A DNA stretch of 64,000 nt. Origin: Natronoglomus mannanivorans. GTDB lineage: Archaea > Halobacteriota > Halobacteria > Halobacteriales > Natrialbaceae. Under the pieces are notes generated by a model. That model worked only from the letters and a program-made list of their open reading frames with translations. It did not search any database and was not told the DNA's origin. Both the position numbers and the translations under genes were made by a program. Below are positions 18,402 to 27,371 of the stretch, piece after piece. Positions within the stretch are counted from its first letter, which is position 1. Each line of letters opens with the position of its first letter. The stretch is taken from positions 1-64,000 of the forward strand of contig JAOPKB010000012.1 of assembly GCA_025517485.1 (NCBI GenBank), read 5' to 3'.

Positions 18402-18500
18402 GATTGTGTTGAGAGGTTATTCTGCGGTGGTTTCGGACCCATCACTACCGGCAGTCGGTGTGTATCTAATGGTGATATCGTTTGGTCTGGGTGGCATACG

Positions 18501-18523
18501 ATCCTCCCGGTTTCACGGGGAGG
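18501..18523 (-). terminator. GC-rich hairpin downstream of the oxidase-like gene
   Basis: CCTCCC and GGGAGG pair around a short loop directly beyond the second 49-nt element. With that element it separates the oxidase-like gene from the next gene and may mark a 3' end. Structure seen by eye only. Confidence 0.35.
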
Positions 18524-18524
18524 G

Positions 18525-18573
18525 GAAACCGCGTTCGGGGGTCGAACCCGTTCCCAGCCTGAACCGGACGCGG
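18525..18573 (-). repeat. 49-nt structured repeat, copy 2
   Basis: Partner of 18024-18072 with five differences on the minus strand: two in the first hairpin loop, one changing a G-C pair to G-U in the first hairpin, one in the junction, one in the T-loop-like heptaloop. The 6-bp closing stem and the TTCGA loop core are unchanged. It begins about 14 nt after the stop of the oxidase subunit I homologue. Confidence 0.6.
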
Positions 18574-18586
18574 TTGTCGAAACTCG

Positions 18587-20173
18587 TCAGGATCGGTCTC
18601 GAGTCCGAGAAGACGGCGTGGCAGTCGACTCGACCGACCGCCACTCTCGATCGTGCGTCGGCGCCGACTCGAGCGACCACGGGTCGGATCCTGCAGGCTC
18701 GCCGGTTCGCCACGACCGCCAGCAGTTCAGACAGAAGACGAGTTGTCCGACGGCGACGACGAACGCTCCGACGGTCGCGAGCTGGTGGAGCGGTGCGAAG
18801 GCGGCCGGATAGGTCGACACTCGCCGAGGGAGGCCGGCGAGGCCGAGCACCAGGAGTGCGGCGACGGTGACCGCGACGCCGATCGCCGTGAGCCAGAAGT
18901 GCAGTCGTGCTAGGGACTCGTCGTACCACCGGCCAGTGAGTAACGGAAACCAGTAGTACGCCCCCGAGAGGAACGCGAAGACGACGAGGCCGAGCAACAT
19001 CAGGTGGAGGTGGGCGACGACGTAGTAGGTGCCGTTGTACACCACGTTCAGCGGGACGACGGCGAGCAGAACGCCGGTCACCCCGCCGCCGACGAAGAAG
19101 CCGATCGACCCGAGTGCGAACAACATTGGGACGGTCAACCGGATCGCGCCGCCCCACAGCGTTCCCAGCCAGGTGACCGTCTTGGCCGCACTCGGCAGCG
19201 CGACCGCGAGCGTGACGAACATGAACGCGACCCGTGCACGGGGGTCCATCCCCGTCGTGAACATGTGATGGCCCCAGACGGTGAACGCGAGGACGCCGAT
19301 CGCGAGCGTCGAGTAGACCGCCGACCGGTGGCCGTACAGTCGGCGGCCGGAAAAACGCGGCAGCACGTGACTGAGGACCCCCATCGGCGGGAGCGCGAGT
19401 ACGTACACTTGCGGATGGGCGAAGAACCAGAAGAGGTGTTGCCAGGCCACCGGATCCCCACCCGGGCCGACGAAGAACGCGGTGCCGAGGTTTCGATCCG
19501 CGAGCAACAACACCAGCGCGAACGAAAGCACCGGAAACGACAGGATCGCCATCGCCGCGCTCGTCAGGACCGTCCAGGTGAACGTGTCGACCTCGAGCCA
19601 CCTGATCGTCCGACAGCGGGCGATCGTGACGACGAAATTCGCCGCCGTCACAACCGTGCTGACGACGACGAGGAAGAGGCCGACGAGCAGCAGGTCGACG
19701 GCGAGGTTCGTCGACTGCGTGCTCAGTGGCGGGTACATCGTCCATCCGATCGCGACCGGCTCGAGGCCGGCGACGCCGACCAGTCCGCCGATCGTTCCGG
19801 CCCGCATCGCGAGGGCGGCAGGCGGGAGAAGCCAGAATGCAGCCGTTCCGAGGGCGGGAAACGCCGTCCGATCGGTTCCGATCAGTGACGGCACGACCGT
19901 ATACGCAAAGCCCCAGATCGCCGGTGTCGCGAACAGGAACAGCATCGTCAGCCCGTGAGTCGTGAAGAACGCGTCGTATGTGCGGGCCATCCAGACGTCG
20001 GCGCCGGGCGTTACCAGAACGGTCCGGAGCAACAGGGCGTCGAGCCCGCCCCACAGCGCCATCGCCAGCGCGAAGACGAGGTACCAGCGGCCGAGTCGGC
20101 GGTGATCGACGGCGACGCTGGCACGCACCGTGCTCGCGCACGAGCCGGTTCTGAGGGCGGTGAGTCGGCTCAC
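18587..20173 (-). CDS. Heme-copper oxidase subunit I homologue, divergent
   Basis: This 528-residue, 12-helix protein starts at a GTG overlapping the MFS gene stop (GTGA). Heme and CuB ligands are kept: His73 (FTTHGLTM), His253-Pro-Gln-Val-Tyr257, His302-His303 (WGHHMFTTGMD), His388 and His390 (VVAHLH), and the K-channel Lys331 (AAKTVTWLGTLWGG). Features of proton-pumping A-type enzymes are missing. The HPEVY Glu is Gln255, the D-channel entry Asp (PDMAFP) is Arg102 and the Asn pair is Gly-Thr. The Mg-site His-Asp before TYYVVAH is Asn380-Gly381. No subunit II is in the window. It probably reduces O2 (or NO) with altered or no pumping. Confidence 0.85.
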   Translation of the reverse strand: MSRLTALRTGSCASTVRASVAVDHRRLGRWYLVFALAMALWGGLDALLLRTVLVTPGADVWMARTYDAFFTTHGLTMLFLFATPAIWGFAYTVVPSLIGTDRTAFPALGTAAFWLLPPAALAMRAGTIGGLVGVAGLEPVAIGWTMYPPLSTQSTNLAVDLLLVGLFLVVVSTVVTAANFVVTIARCRTIRWLEVDTFTWTVLTSAAMAILSFPVLSFALVLLLADRNLGTAFFVGPGGDPVAWQHLFWFFAHPQVYVLALPPMGVLSHVLPRFSGRRLYGHRSAVYSTLAIGVLAFTVWGHHMFTTGMDPRARVAFMFVTLAVALPSAAKTVTWLGTLWGGAIRLTVPMLFALGSIGFFVGGGVTGVLLAVVPLNVVYNGTYYVVAHLHLMLLGLVVFAFLSGAYYWFPLLTGRWYDESLARLHFWLTAIGVAVTVAALLVLGLAGLPRRVSTYPAAFAPLHQLATVGAFVVAVGQLVFCLNCWRSWRTGEPAGSDPWSLESAPTHDREWRSVESTATPSSRTRDRS

Positions 20174-21588
20174 GACGAATCACGCAGTGGTCGTAACAGC
20201 TCGCGGACGCCGAGCAGGCCGATCGTCGTCGCGAGACTGAACGCTGCGACTGGGCCGATCGCGTACAGCACACCCCCGAGCAAGGGCGCGGGGACGAGCG
20301 CCACCCGGATCGCGGTTCGGAGTGTCTCGGGGACAGCGGCTCGCGATCGTCCTCGCCTTCGCCCTCGCTCTCGTACTCGAGCGACCGTTTGTGTCACCAC
20401 ACTCTCCGTCGGACGAACCGGTTCGAGAGCGGTTCGACAGCCGACGAGCGCGAACAGCGCCGCGAGAACGGCCACGCTCGAGGGAGCGGCGACGAGCGCC
20501 AGCGGGAACACCGCGGGGACGACGAGCCCCGCGGCGAGGAGCCAGCGGCGGTCGACTCGGGGACGGAGCATCGGCGCGGCGAGTGCACCCGCGGCCGCGC
20601 CGACTGCCTCCGCCAGGACGAGCGGTCCGAACACGGCGGCGGGCGGAAGCGAGACGGGTCCGACCGTGAGTGCGACGGCGTGATAGTCGACGACGACCAG
20701 AACGACGAACGGCAGCGTCATCGCGGTCGCCAGTCGGACGAGAGTGTCGCCAGCGACCGTCCATCGCGTCTCCGGCGGGAGGGTGTCGACGGTCTCGCGG
20801 ACGTCCTCGAGCGTGGGAAGCGCCGTCGACGGTAGTGGGGCCGCTTCGGATCCATCCTTCGTCTGCCCTGAACCCGAGTCGTCCGTCCTCGAAGCCGTCC
20901 GGGCGACGCCGAGTGCGACGGCGGCGACGAGGCCGACGGTGCTCCCGGCGGCGACGAGGAGCGCGAAGCCGGCGCGAACCGTTTCGGCGCCGGAGAAGGC
21001 GGTCGTCGCGAGGACGGCACCGCCGGCGAGGGCGAGTGCAGCGGCGATGGTTCGCGTTCGCGTTCGGATTCGCGTTCTCGAGGCGGCATCCAGGTCGATG
21101 ACCGAGCCACCGAACGCCACCCCACGACCGCGCAGTGAACCGGTTTCGTCGGGACCCCACCCGTGGCACAGGCCCAGGAGAGCGACGCCGACGAGCAGCC
21201 AGCCGACCGCCGACAGCGGCGTACCGAGCAGGGCGTCGAGCGTCGGGGCGCCGGCCCAGACCAGTAAGCCGAGGGCGCCGAAGAGCGTCGTGATGAGCGC
21301 GAGGCGGTGACGTCGACGTCCGCTCGAGGTTTCGTCGCTCTCGCCGTCGACGAACCGGACGCCGACCGCGACTGCGAGTCCGAGCGAGGCGAGTAGACCG
21401 ACGACGACCGGTCCGTATCCCAGCGCTTCGACGTACGCTGGAAGGTATCGCTCGGCGATCCGGACGAGCCCGTGGAAACCGACGAGAGCGACGAGGAGGA
21501 CGAGTCGGTCGGGGCCGAGTCGGTCGACGAGTGACGGTTCGGGTGACGACGCTGGTGGCGGTGGGGACGGATCTGATGGTGGGTTCAT
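20170..21588 (-). CDS. MFS-type transporter
   Basis: This 472-residue protein has about 12 hydrophobic helices and a Pro/Ser-rich N-terminus. A hydrophilic central region around residues 230-260 separates two six-helix halves, as in the major facilitator superfamily. An Arg-Thr-Ile run near residue 175 is encoded by a degenerate hexanucleotide repeat (about 21055-21085). Its stop overlaps the GTG start of the oxidase-like gene, so the two are co-translated. Substrate unknown. Confidence 0.72.
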   Translation of the reverse strand: MNPPSDPSPPPPASSPEPSLVDRLGPDRLVLLVALVGFHGLVRIAERYLPAYVEALGYGPVVVGLLASLGLAVAVGVRFVDGESDETSSGRRRHRLALITTLFGALGLLVWAGAPTLDALLGTPLSAVGWLLVGVALLGLCHGWGPDETGSLRGRGVAFGGSVIDLDAASRTRIRTRTRTIAAALALAGGAVLATTAFSGAETVRAGFALLVAAGSTVGLVAAVALGVARTASRTDDSGSGQTKDGSEAAPLPSTALPTLEDVRETVDTLPPETRWTVAGDTLVRLATAMTLPFVVLVVVDYHAVALTVGPVSLPPAAVFGPLVLAEAVGAAAGALAAPMLRPRVDRRWLLAAGLVVPAVFPLALVAAPSSVAVLAALFALVGCRTALEPVRPTESVVTQTVARVRERGRRRGRSRAAVPETLRTAIRVALVPAPLLGGVLYAIGPVAAFSLATTIGLLGVRELLRPLRDSS

Positions 21589-21655
21589 GAGTAGAACGGT
21601 CTCGAGATGCGGGGTGTGAAAGGCCGACGGCGACGGCGGAAAGCGGCGACGAGGA

Positions 21656-23149
21656 CTACTTCAACCCACGATCCTCGAGCGCGTAGGCGATACGCTCGAG
21701 GAGTTTGTGGGTCCGATACACCACGCCGGCGACGTGGGGGGCGAGGCGGTTCCCGAGTGCTCGGCGGCGATCGGGCTCGAGGGCGACGTACACCTGCACG
21801 AGCAGGAGGGGGACGGCGACGACGTTCAGGAGGGCCGTGTAGGTGCCGGGGACGGTTCCGCCGGCGGCATCGACGGAGGGAACGAGGCCGAGGCCACCGA
21901 AGAGGAACTGGACAACGAGGCCGGCGACGACGGCGGCCAGAAAGAACGCGACGAAGATCACGGCGGCCATCCGGGTCCCGTAGTACCGGCGGTAGGTCCG
22001 GACCAGTGGGAGGATGAGCAGGTCGGCGAAGATGAACGCGAGGACGGCACCGAAGGAGACGCCGTTCTGCCAGAGGACGACCGCGAATGGGACGTTGCCG
22101 ACCGAACACAGGAAGGTGAGCACGCCGACGACAGCCCCGAGCACGACGTTCGAGACGTGCCGGGTCACGCTTCCTTCGGCCCCGAACCCGAAGATCGCGG
22201 CCCACCAGGTGTCGGGGACGAGCGCGGCGAGGAGGCCGGCGAGGAGGAAGCCGAAGACGATGTCGCGCCAGAGCATGTCCCACTCGCGGATCGCGTTCGC
22301 AGTCGCCGACCGCCAGCGGTCGGCCGAGAGCAGTTCCGGACCGGCGGTCACCGCCTCCCGGTCGTCGTCGGGATCGTACGCGCCGCGACAGCCGCCACAG
22401 CAGAAGTGTCGGCGCGTGTCGTCGACCGTCTCGGCGATCGTCTCCTCGTCGGTCGGATCGGCGGCCATTCCACAGGTCGCACACTCCGTCTCTTCGAGTG
22501 CGCGGGCATGCTCTCGCGCGGCGTCCACCCAGCGCTGAGGGACGAACCGACGGTAGACGATCGCCAGAACGACGACCGCGACGAGTCCGCCGAGCAGTTC
22601 GGCGGCGACGAACTGCCAGCCCAGCAAGAGCAAGACGACGAGCCCGAGTTCGAGCACGAGATCGGTGCTCGCGAACTGGAACGCACCGAGACTCGCCGCG
22701 GGCGAGGCCCCTTTCGTGAACAGCGAGCGGGTCGTCGCCACCGCGGAGAACGAACAGCTGGAGGAGGAGGCGCCGAAGACGGTTCCGTAGGCGACCTCGC
22801 GCCAGCCGTCGTCGCCGAGGTACTCCGTCAACTGGTCTTCGGAGACGAACTCCCGAATCGCGCCCGTGACGGTGAAGCCGAAGACGAGCGCCCACCAACT
22901 CTCCCAGGCCATCTCGAAGGCGATGACCAGTCCGCGAACGATCCCGAGCAAGAGCGCACCGAGGAGCCCGATCAGCCGCGCAGCGAGCTCGAGTGCGTCG
23001 GTCGGATTGGTGATCTCGAAGACAGCTGCGGGTGGGTGAGCTGGTGACGACAACCGGGGAATGAGAGACGGTGCCGGGAGCAGCTGGCCGAGCGTGAGGG
23101 CCAGAGAGGCCAGAGACGCGTCGCTGAACGTGTGTATCGACGAGAGCAT
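21656..23149 (-). CDS. SO_0444-like Cu/Zn efflux permease (DUF318) with Cys-rich insert
   Basis: This 497-residue permease of the ArsP/DUF318 type has two membrane bundles, each with the family's inverted motif (FGASSSSCSFSAVATTRSLF in the first, TFLCSVGNVPFAVVLWQNG in the second). Between them, about residues 220-265, lies a soluble metal-site-like insert ECATCGM...HFCCGGC resembling YHS/TRASH metal domains. Relatives of SO_0444 are described as Cu/Zn efflux permeases. It heads the minus-strand cluster. Possible TATA boxes lie about 160-185 nt upstream, leaving a long leader. Confidence 0.8.
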   Translation of the reverse strand: MLSSIHTFSDASLASLALTLGQLLPAPSLIPRLSSPAHPPAAVFEITNPTDALELAARLIGLLGALLLGIVRGLVIAFEMAWESWWALVFGFTVTGAIREFVSEDQLTEYLGDDGWREVAYGTVFGASSSSCSFSAVATTRSLFTKGASPAASLGAFQFASTDLVLELGLVVLLLLGWQFVAAELLGGLVAVVVLAIVYRRFVPQRWVDAAREHARALEETECATCGMAADPTDEETIAETVDDTRRHFCCGGCRGAYDPDDDREAVTAGPELLSADRWRSATANAIREWDMLWRDIVFGFLLAGLLAALVPDTWWAAIFGFGAEGSVTRHVSNVVLGAVVGVLTFLCSVGNVPFAVVLWQNGVSFGAVLAFIFADLLILPLVRTYRRYYGTRMAAVIFVAFFLAAVVAGLVVQFLFGGLGLVPSVDAAGGTVPGTYTALLNVVAVPLLLVQVYVALEPDRRRALGNRLAPHVAGVVYRTHKLLERIAYALEDRGLK

Positions 23150-23404
23150 TGATTGGGAGGGCGAGTTGGGTCAGCGGGGAGCCAGCGGGACAGTGACGGG
23201 TTCCGACGTAATCGGATGACGACCGATCGCGTCGAAAACCGGTCGCTGTGCCGTCGAGGCCGGGAGATCATCCGCGCCGAGTGGCGCGTCGTCCGGGCCA
23301 ACCAACGGTTATAGCCAATGGTCCCACAGGGATAAACGTGGACGACTCCTAGAGGATCTATACCGATTTCGGCCGCGTCGTCGCGACCTCGAGCGGGCCG
23401 TCGA
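23150..23404 (-). promoter_or_regulatory. Leader/promoter region of the permease gene
   Basis: No gene is seen in these 255 bases. On the minus strand TATA-like stretches occur near 23308-23316 (CTATAACC) and 23331-23338 (GTTTATCC), unusual in this GC-rich context. They suggest transcription from here with a leader of about 130-160 nt before the permease start. Whether the leader is regulatory cannot be told. Confidence 0.4.
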
Positions 23405-23839
23405 TCACCGAGTCAACACACCGATCGTCCGGTGACGATTGTAGAGGTAGGCCAGCGACGCTGTGACCGACGAGACGAGAAACGCGAACACGGCGAACGC
23501 GATCGCGACACCGAGTCCGCCGGTGAGTCCACCGAGAAGACCGAATCCGACGGTCGCTACGATTGGTGGTCCAACGTAGACGTGCTCTTCGGGCATCCAG
23601 CCTGCACAGTCCTCGCGTACGAACGCGACGTCGCGCCAGATCGCCGGGAGCGAAACGAGTCCGACGGCAGTCATGACGATCACGAGTGCGACACTACCGG
23701 CACTCGAGGCGACCAGTGATCCGCCGGTGAGCCGGCCGATCGAGAGGACGCCGAGAACACTCAGCGTCGGGTAGCCGAGCAGGACGTACCAGTGCCAGGA
23801 GGAAACTATCGCGTCGTCCGTTACATCACCAGATACCAT
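23405..23839 (-). CDS. Small four-helix membrane protein
   Basis: This 144-residue protein starts at ATG 23839 (MVSGDVTDD); the track upstream to 23902 is not needed. Hydrophobic segments lie at about 18-38, 46-66, 90-110 and 112-132. A conserved-looking loop carries FVREDCAGWMPEEHVYVG. No family recognised. It is upstream of the permease gene in the same direction but separated by 255 bp. Confidence 0.6.
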   Translation of the reverse strand: MVSGDVTDDAIVSSWHWYVLLGYPTLSVLGVLSIGRLTGGSLVASSAGSVALVIVMTAVGLVSLPAIWRDVAFVREDCAGWMPEEHVYVGPPIVATVGFGLLGGLTGGLGVAIAFAVFAFLVSSVTASLAYLYNRHRTIGVLTR

Positions 23840-24048
23840 GGTGTGCCCGCCGTATGAAATCCTCACGGATAAGATGTCGAGATACCTAACATTCGTACAC
23901 AACTCAGCTGCGTTTCGTGTTCAGGAGGCCTGATGGTCCAGTATATTTATTCAATGGATTCTCAGTACCGTGTCATCTTATCCCACTGGCGTCCATAGCC
24001 GGGTCACCCGGTCGAACACCCACTCCGTCACCGACCGGGAGATACTCA

Positions 24049-24684
24049 ATGATCGGTGAACACGCATTCTGTCCGACCAGCGGTGCGTCTCTCTCGCGAG
24101 AGATTCACTACGACGAACACGGCCGTCCCGAACGGGCGCCACGAAGCGAGGACTTGACGCCGAAAGACGCGCTCGAGGCGCCGTTGACGACGGGTGAGCG
24201 GCGCTCGTCGAAACGCGCACTCTCGACGTACTTCCAGCGGTGTCATCGGCGCCACGTCGGGTCGGCTCGAAACGAGCCCGAAGACGGTGGTGAGCGGTCG
24301 ATCGACGAGAACGACGTCGAAGCTGAAGACGACGACGAGTCCGACCTGTATCGACACGCTGCGTTAGCACTCACACGACTCAAGCGAACCGCCACTGGCC
24401 GACAGGAACGCGACGTGATCGTCTGGTACGCGCTTCGAGAACGACTCGCTCGCGACGGGTTCGACGTCGCGTGGATGACTGCCCACGTCGAACCCCGGTG
24501 TCCCGACTGTGGCAGCCAACTCGTGTACGTCACCGGACCGGATCGACCGCTCGGCCGGTGTCCGACGTCGTGTACGGGCGACCGGCGCGACCGGCTCCGG
24601 ACGATCCGCACCACTGTCGTCGCCCTCTTCGAACGAACGTATCCAGAGACCACGCTCGAGACAGATGCACTCACGCTCCTGTAA
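24049..24684 (+). CDS. Hypothetical zinc-finger-like protein
   Basis: ATG 24049 gives 211 residues (MIGEHAFCPTSGASL). A strong AT-rich promoter-like stretch lies at 23942-23957. The C-terminal third has a four-Cys zinc-ribbon pattern (CPDCGSQL ... GRCPTSC) after a helical part. An acidic segment lies near residues 82-102. Not recognised beyond a probable zinc-binding, haloarchaea-specific family; may bind nucleic acid. Confidence 0.6.
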   Translation: MIGEHAFCPTSGASLSREIHYDEHGRPERAPRSEDLTPKDALEAPLTTGERRSSKRALSTYFQRCHRRHVGSARNEPEDGGERSIDENDVEAEDDDESDLYRHAALALTRLKRTATGRQERDVIVWYALRERLARDGFDVAWMTAHVEPRCPDCGSQLVYVTGPDRPLGRCPTSCTGDRRDRLRTIRTTVVALFERTYPETTLETDALTLL

Positions 24685-24833
24685 GCGTCCCCGTCGGCTC
24701 TCGTGCCGGTCACACGCGCGTCGAATCGCGAATCGAACCCGCTGGTACCCGTCTCCGCACCAGCCGCCGCCACGGCCACTGCTCTCCACATCCCCATCCC
24801 CATCCCCACCCCCTTCCACCTTCCACACCCTCC

Positions 24834-25877
24834 ATGAGTCGCTCGAATATGCGCCTTCTGACGGTCCTCGCCGCCTCACAGCACAGTGCCGACCGGGTGA
24901 CGACCGTCCTCGACCGTCACGACCTCGAGTACAGTGTCACCGACGAAACGGATGGCGACTCTCAGACCGTCATCGTCCCCGTTCCCGCCCACGCGGTCGA
25001 ACCGCTGGAGGACGACCTCCAGTCGGTCTCGGGCGACATCGCCGTCGTCGTCGACGAACCGATGGCCGTCGTCGCGACCGGCGAGGACGACCGCGACCAG
25101 TCGGACATCCGTCACGGTCGCGAACGAAAGTGGCTCTCGCTCGAACGGATCTCTCGAAACGAACTGCGGTCGAAAGCCGAGTCCCAGCTGCCGCCACTCG
25201 TCATCTTCGCGGCGATGACTGCCATCAGCGCCGTCGTCGCGACTGCCGGCGTCCTGCTCGACTCGCTTGCCGTCCTCGTCGGCGCGATGGTGATCGCCCC
25301 GCTTCTGGGGCCGGCGATGGCCTCGAGCGTCGCGACCGTCCTCGACGACCGGCGGCTGTTCGCTCGCGGCGTGCGACTCCAGCTCGTCGGGGCCGTCGTC
25401 GCGCTCGCGAGCGCGCTCAGCTTCGCAACGTTCGCTCGAACCTCGAGCGTCGTCTCTGCCGCCGTCGACCTCGAGGCGAGTCTCGGGCTTGGCAGTCACG
25501 GACTTCCGCCGTCGCTGCTGGTGACCGTCGCCGTCTGCGCCGGCGTCGCTGGCGGGCTGGCGATGGCGACCAGCGGAATGACCGACCTCATCGGCGTGAT
25601 GATCGCCGCCGCGATCATGCCGCCGATCGGCGTCGTCGGCGTCGGGACGGCCTGGAACGAACCGGCGGCGGCCGCGGGTTCGCTCGTCGTGGTCGCGGTC
25701 AACGTTCTCGCGATCAACCTCGGTGCGATGGCGACGCTCTGGACGCTCGGCTTCCACCCGCGAGACCACTCGCGAATCCGGACGACTCGAGCGGCGATCC
25801 TCCGGCGCGTCCTCCTGTTGTTAGTCTCGCTCGCAGTCGCGATTCGTGGGCTCGAGTACGCGGCGAGCGCGTTCTGA
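24834..25877 (+). CDS. DUF389 (TIGR00341) family membrane protein
   Basis: This 347-residue protein has a soluble N-terminal part of about 115 residues, then the DUF389 membrane core: SQLPPLVIFAAMTAISAVVA, VLVGAMVIAPLLGPAMA, MATSGMTDLIGVMIAAAIMPP. The ATG at 24849 (MRLLTV) is an equally good start. Function of the family is unknown; a transport role is often suggested. A CCCCAT-type repeat precedes it. It begins a three-gene run with the next two genes. Confidence 0.82.
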   Translation: MSRSNMRLLTVLAASQHSADRVTTVLDRHDLEYSVTDETDGDSQTVIVPVPAHAVEPLEDDLQSVSGDIAVVVDEPMAVVATGEDDRDQSDIRHGRERKWLSLERISRNELRSKAESQLPPLVIFAAMTAISAVVATAGVLLDSLAVLVGAMVIAPLLGPAMASSVATVLDDRRLFARGVRLQLVGAVVALASALSFATFARTSSVVSAAVDLEASLGLGSHGLPPSLLVTVAVCAGVAGGLAMATSGMTDLIGVMIAAAIMPPIGVVGVGTAWNEPAAAAGSLVVVAVNVLAINLGAMATLWTLGFHPRDHSRIRTTRAAILRRVLLLLVSLAVAIRGLEYAASAF

Positions 25878-25920
25878 ACGCCGTCGTCACGACCTGCCGT
25901 CCCATCCTCTCGTCTCATTT

Positions 25921-27369
25921 ATGACCGATACCCCAGATTCCGATTCCGCTTCCGATAGTGAACCGCCCTCCGACCAGACTGAAACTGAAACTGAAACTGA
26001 GACGGATACGAATGCAGAGACGGATACGGATACGAACGAAAAGACAGACACACACGCGTGCTCGGATTCTGACGGCGACTGCTCGAGCGACGGCGAAACG
26101 ACCGATGCGAGCGCGGCGACGACCGATTCTGATCCGGACGCGACGGAGCCCGCTGTCCAGTCGGCGGACGGCGAACCGACCCCGTCGGACGACTCGCCGA
26201 AAGACGAACACCCGTCGGGTGGCGGGGGCGTCGCCGCAGTCGGCCTCTCGCTGACGACGTCCGCACTGCGGTTGACCGTCGGCGTCCTCGCGGTGCTCGT
26301 CCGCATCCTCCACGCCGGCGTGCTGATCGGCTATCGACACCTCACTGACACCGACTCGCGCGACCGGGCGCGCCGGTGGCTGCTCCTCGAGGGGGACCGC
26401 TGGACGATCGTCGTCGGCTTCGTCGTCGGCATCTTTGGGATCGCGCTCGTTCTCGGGATCAGCGACGTGATCGGGGTCCGCGAGAGCCGCTTCGTCACGA
26501 CGATGTTCTCGACGATGATCGCCGGCCTGTTCTCGTTCATCCCGATCGTCGTCTCGGTCAACCAGCTCATCGTCTCGCGGCTGTTCGGCACGCCCGACCG
26601 CCTGACCGAACGCATCGACAGCGTCCACGAGTTCCGCGCTCGCGTGGAGTCCCAGACGGCCGGCGACGGCGTCAGCCCGACGGAACCCGCGCCGTTTCTC
26701 GCCCGGCTCGCCGGGACGCTCGGCGAGCGAGCGGATTCGCTGGCCGCAGTCTGCGGGTCGACGGACGGCGACGAGTCCGAATCGGCGGGCGAAAGCGAGA
26801 ACGAAGACCGGTCGCCGGCACTCGAGGCCGTCTGCGCGTTCGCCGAGCGGACGAGCGACCACGCCGAGACCCTCGGCACCCAGCTCACCGGGACGACCAC
26901 GTCGGTGTTCGGCGTCGTGATGCCGACGATGGATCACGACTACGCCGCCAGTGCGAGCGAGGCACGGCGGCTCCGAAGTCGGTTCGACGAGGACCTCTCC
27001 GATCGGGTGAGGCGGTCGCTCTCGGAGCTCCGAGAGCTGTACGTCACCGCCGACGCGACCCGACAGTACTTCACGACGATGTACCTCCAGCAGGAACTCG
27101 CTCGCCTCTCGCGGTTGATCACCTACAGCGGCACCGCCGCCTTGCTGCTCTCGACGCTCGTGATCATGATCTACGCGAGCGGCTACCCGCCGGTCGCCCA
27201 CGAGGGGCCGCTACTCGTCCTCGTGAGCCTCGCGCTCGCGGTAGCGTTCAGCCCGCTCGCAGTGCTGTTCGCGTACGTCGTCCGCATCGCGACGATCCTC
27301 AAACGAACTTCCGCACCCGGGGCGTTCACGCCGCCGGGCGAACGTCACGGCGAGAGCGAGGAACGATAA
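25921..27369 (+). CDS. Membrane protein with acidic Ser/Thr/Asp/Glu-rich N-terminus
   Basis: This 482-residue protein has a first 95-100 residues of low-complexity acidic sequence, with Thr-Glu and Thr-Asp runs encoded by hexanucleotide repeats. Two helices follow (about 165-185 and 195-225), then a long hydrophilic domain and two C-terminal helices (about 400-455). No catalytic motif is seen. The start 43 bp after the DUF389 gene and a 2-bp gap to the next gene make an operon very likely. Family not recognised. Confidence 0.65.
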   Translation: MTDTPDSDSASDSEPPSDQTETETETETDTNAETDTDTNEKTDTHACSDSDGDCSSDGETTDASAATTDSDPDATEPAVQSADGEPTPSDDSPKDEHPSGGGGVAAVGLSLTTSALRLTVGVLAVLVRILHAGVLIGYRHLTDTDSRDRARRWLLLEGDRWTIVVGFVVGIFGIALVLGISDVIGVRESRFVTTMFSTMIAGLFSFIPIVVSVNQLIVSRLFGTPDRLTERIDSVHEFRARVESQTAGDGVSPTEPAPFLARLAGTLGERADSLAAVCGSTDGDESESAGESENEDRSPALEAVCAFAERTSDHAETLGTQLTGTTTSVFGVVMPTMDHDYAASASEARRLRSRFDEDLSDRVRRSLSELRELYVTADATRQYFTTMYLQQELARLSRLITYSGTAALLLSTLVIMIYASGYPPVAHEGPLLVLVSLALAVAFSPLAVLFAYVVRIATILKRTSAPGAFTPPGERHGESEER

Positions 27370-27371
27370 CG

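Noticed and set aside
23917..24048. Upstream start for the zinc-finger-like gene
   Set aside because: The AT-rich promoter-like region lies inside this extension; ATG 24049 is more plausible.
26376..27371. Longer start for the 27372 propeller gene
   Set aside because: The extension is Arg-rich shadow sequence of the upstream membrane protein; the Tat signal begins at 27372.
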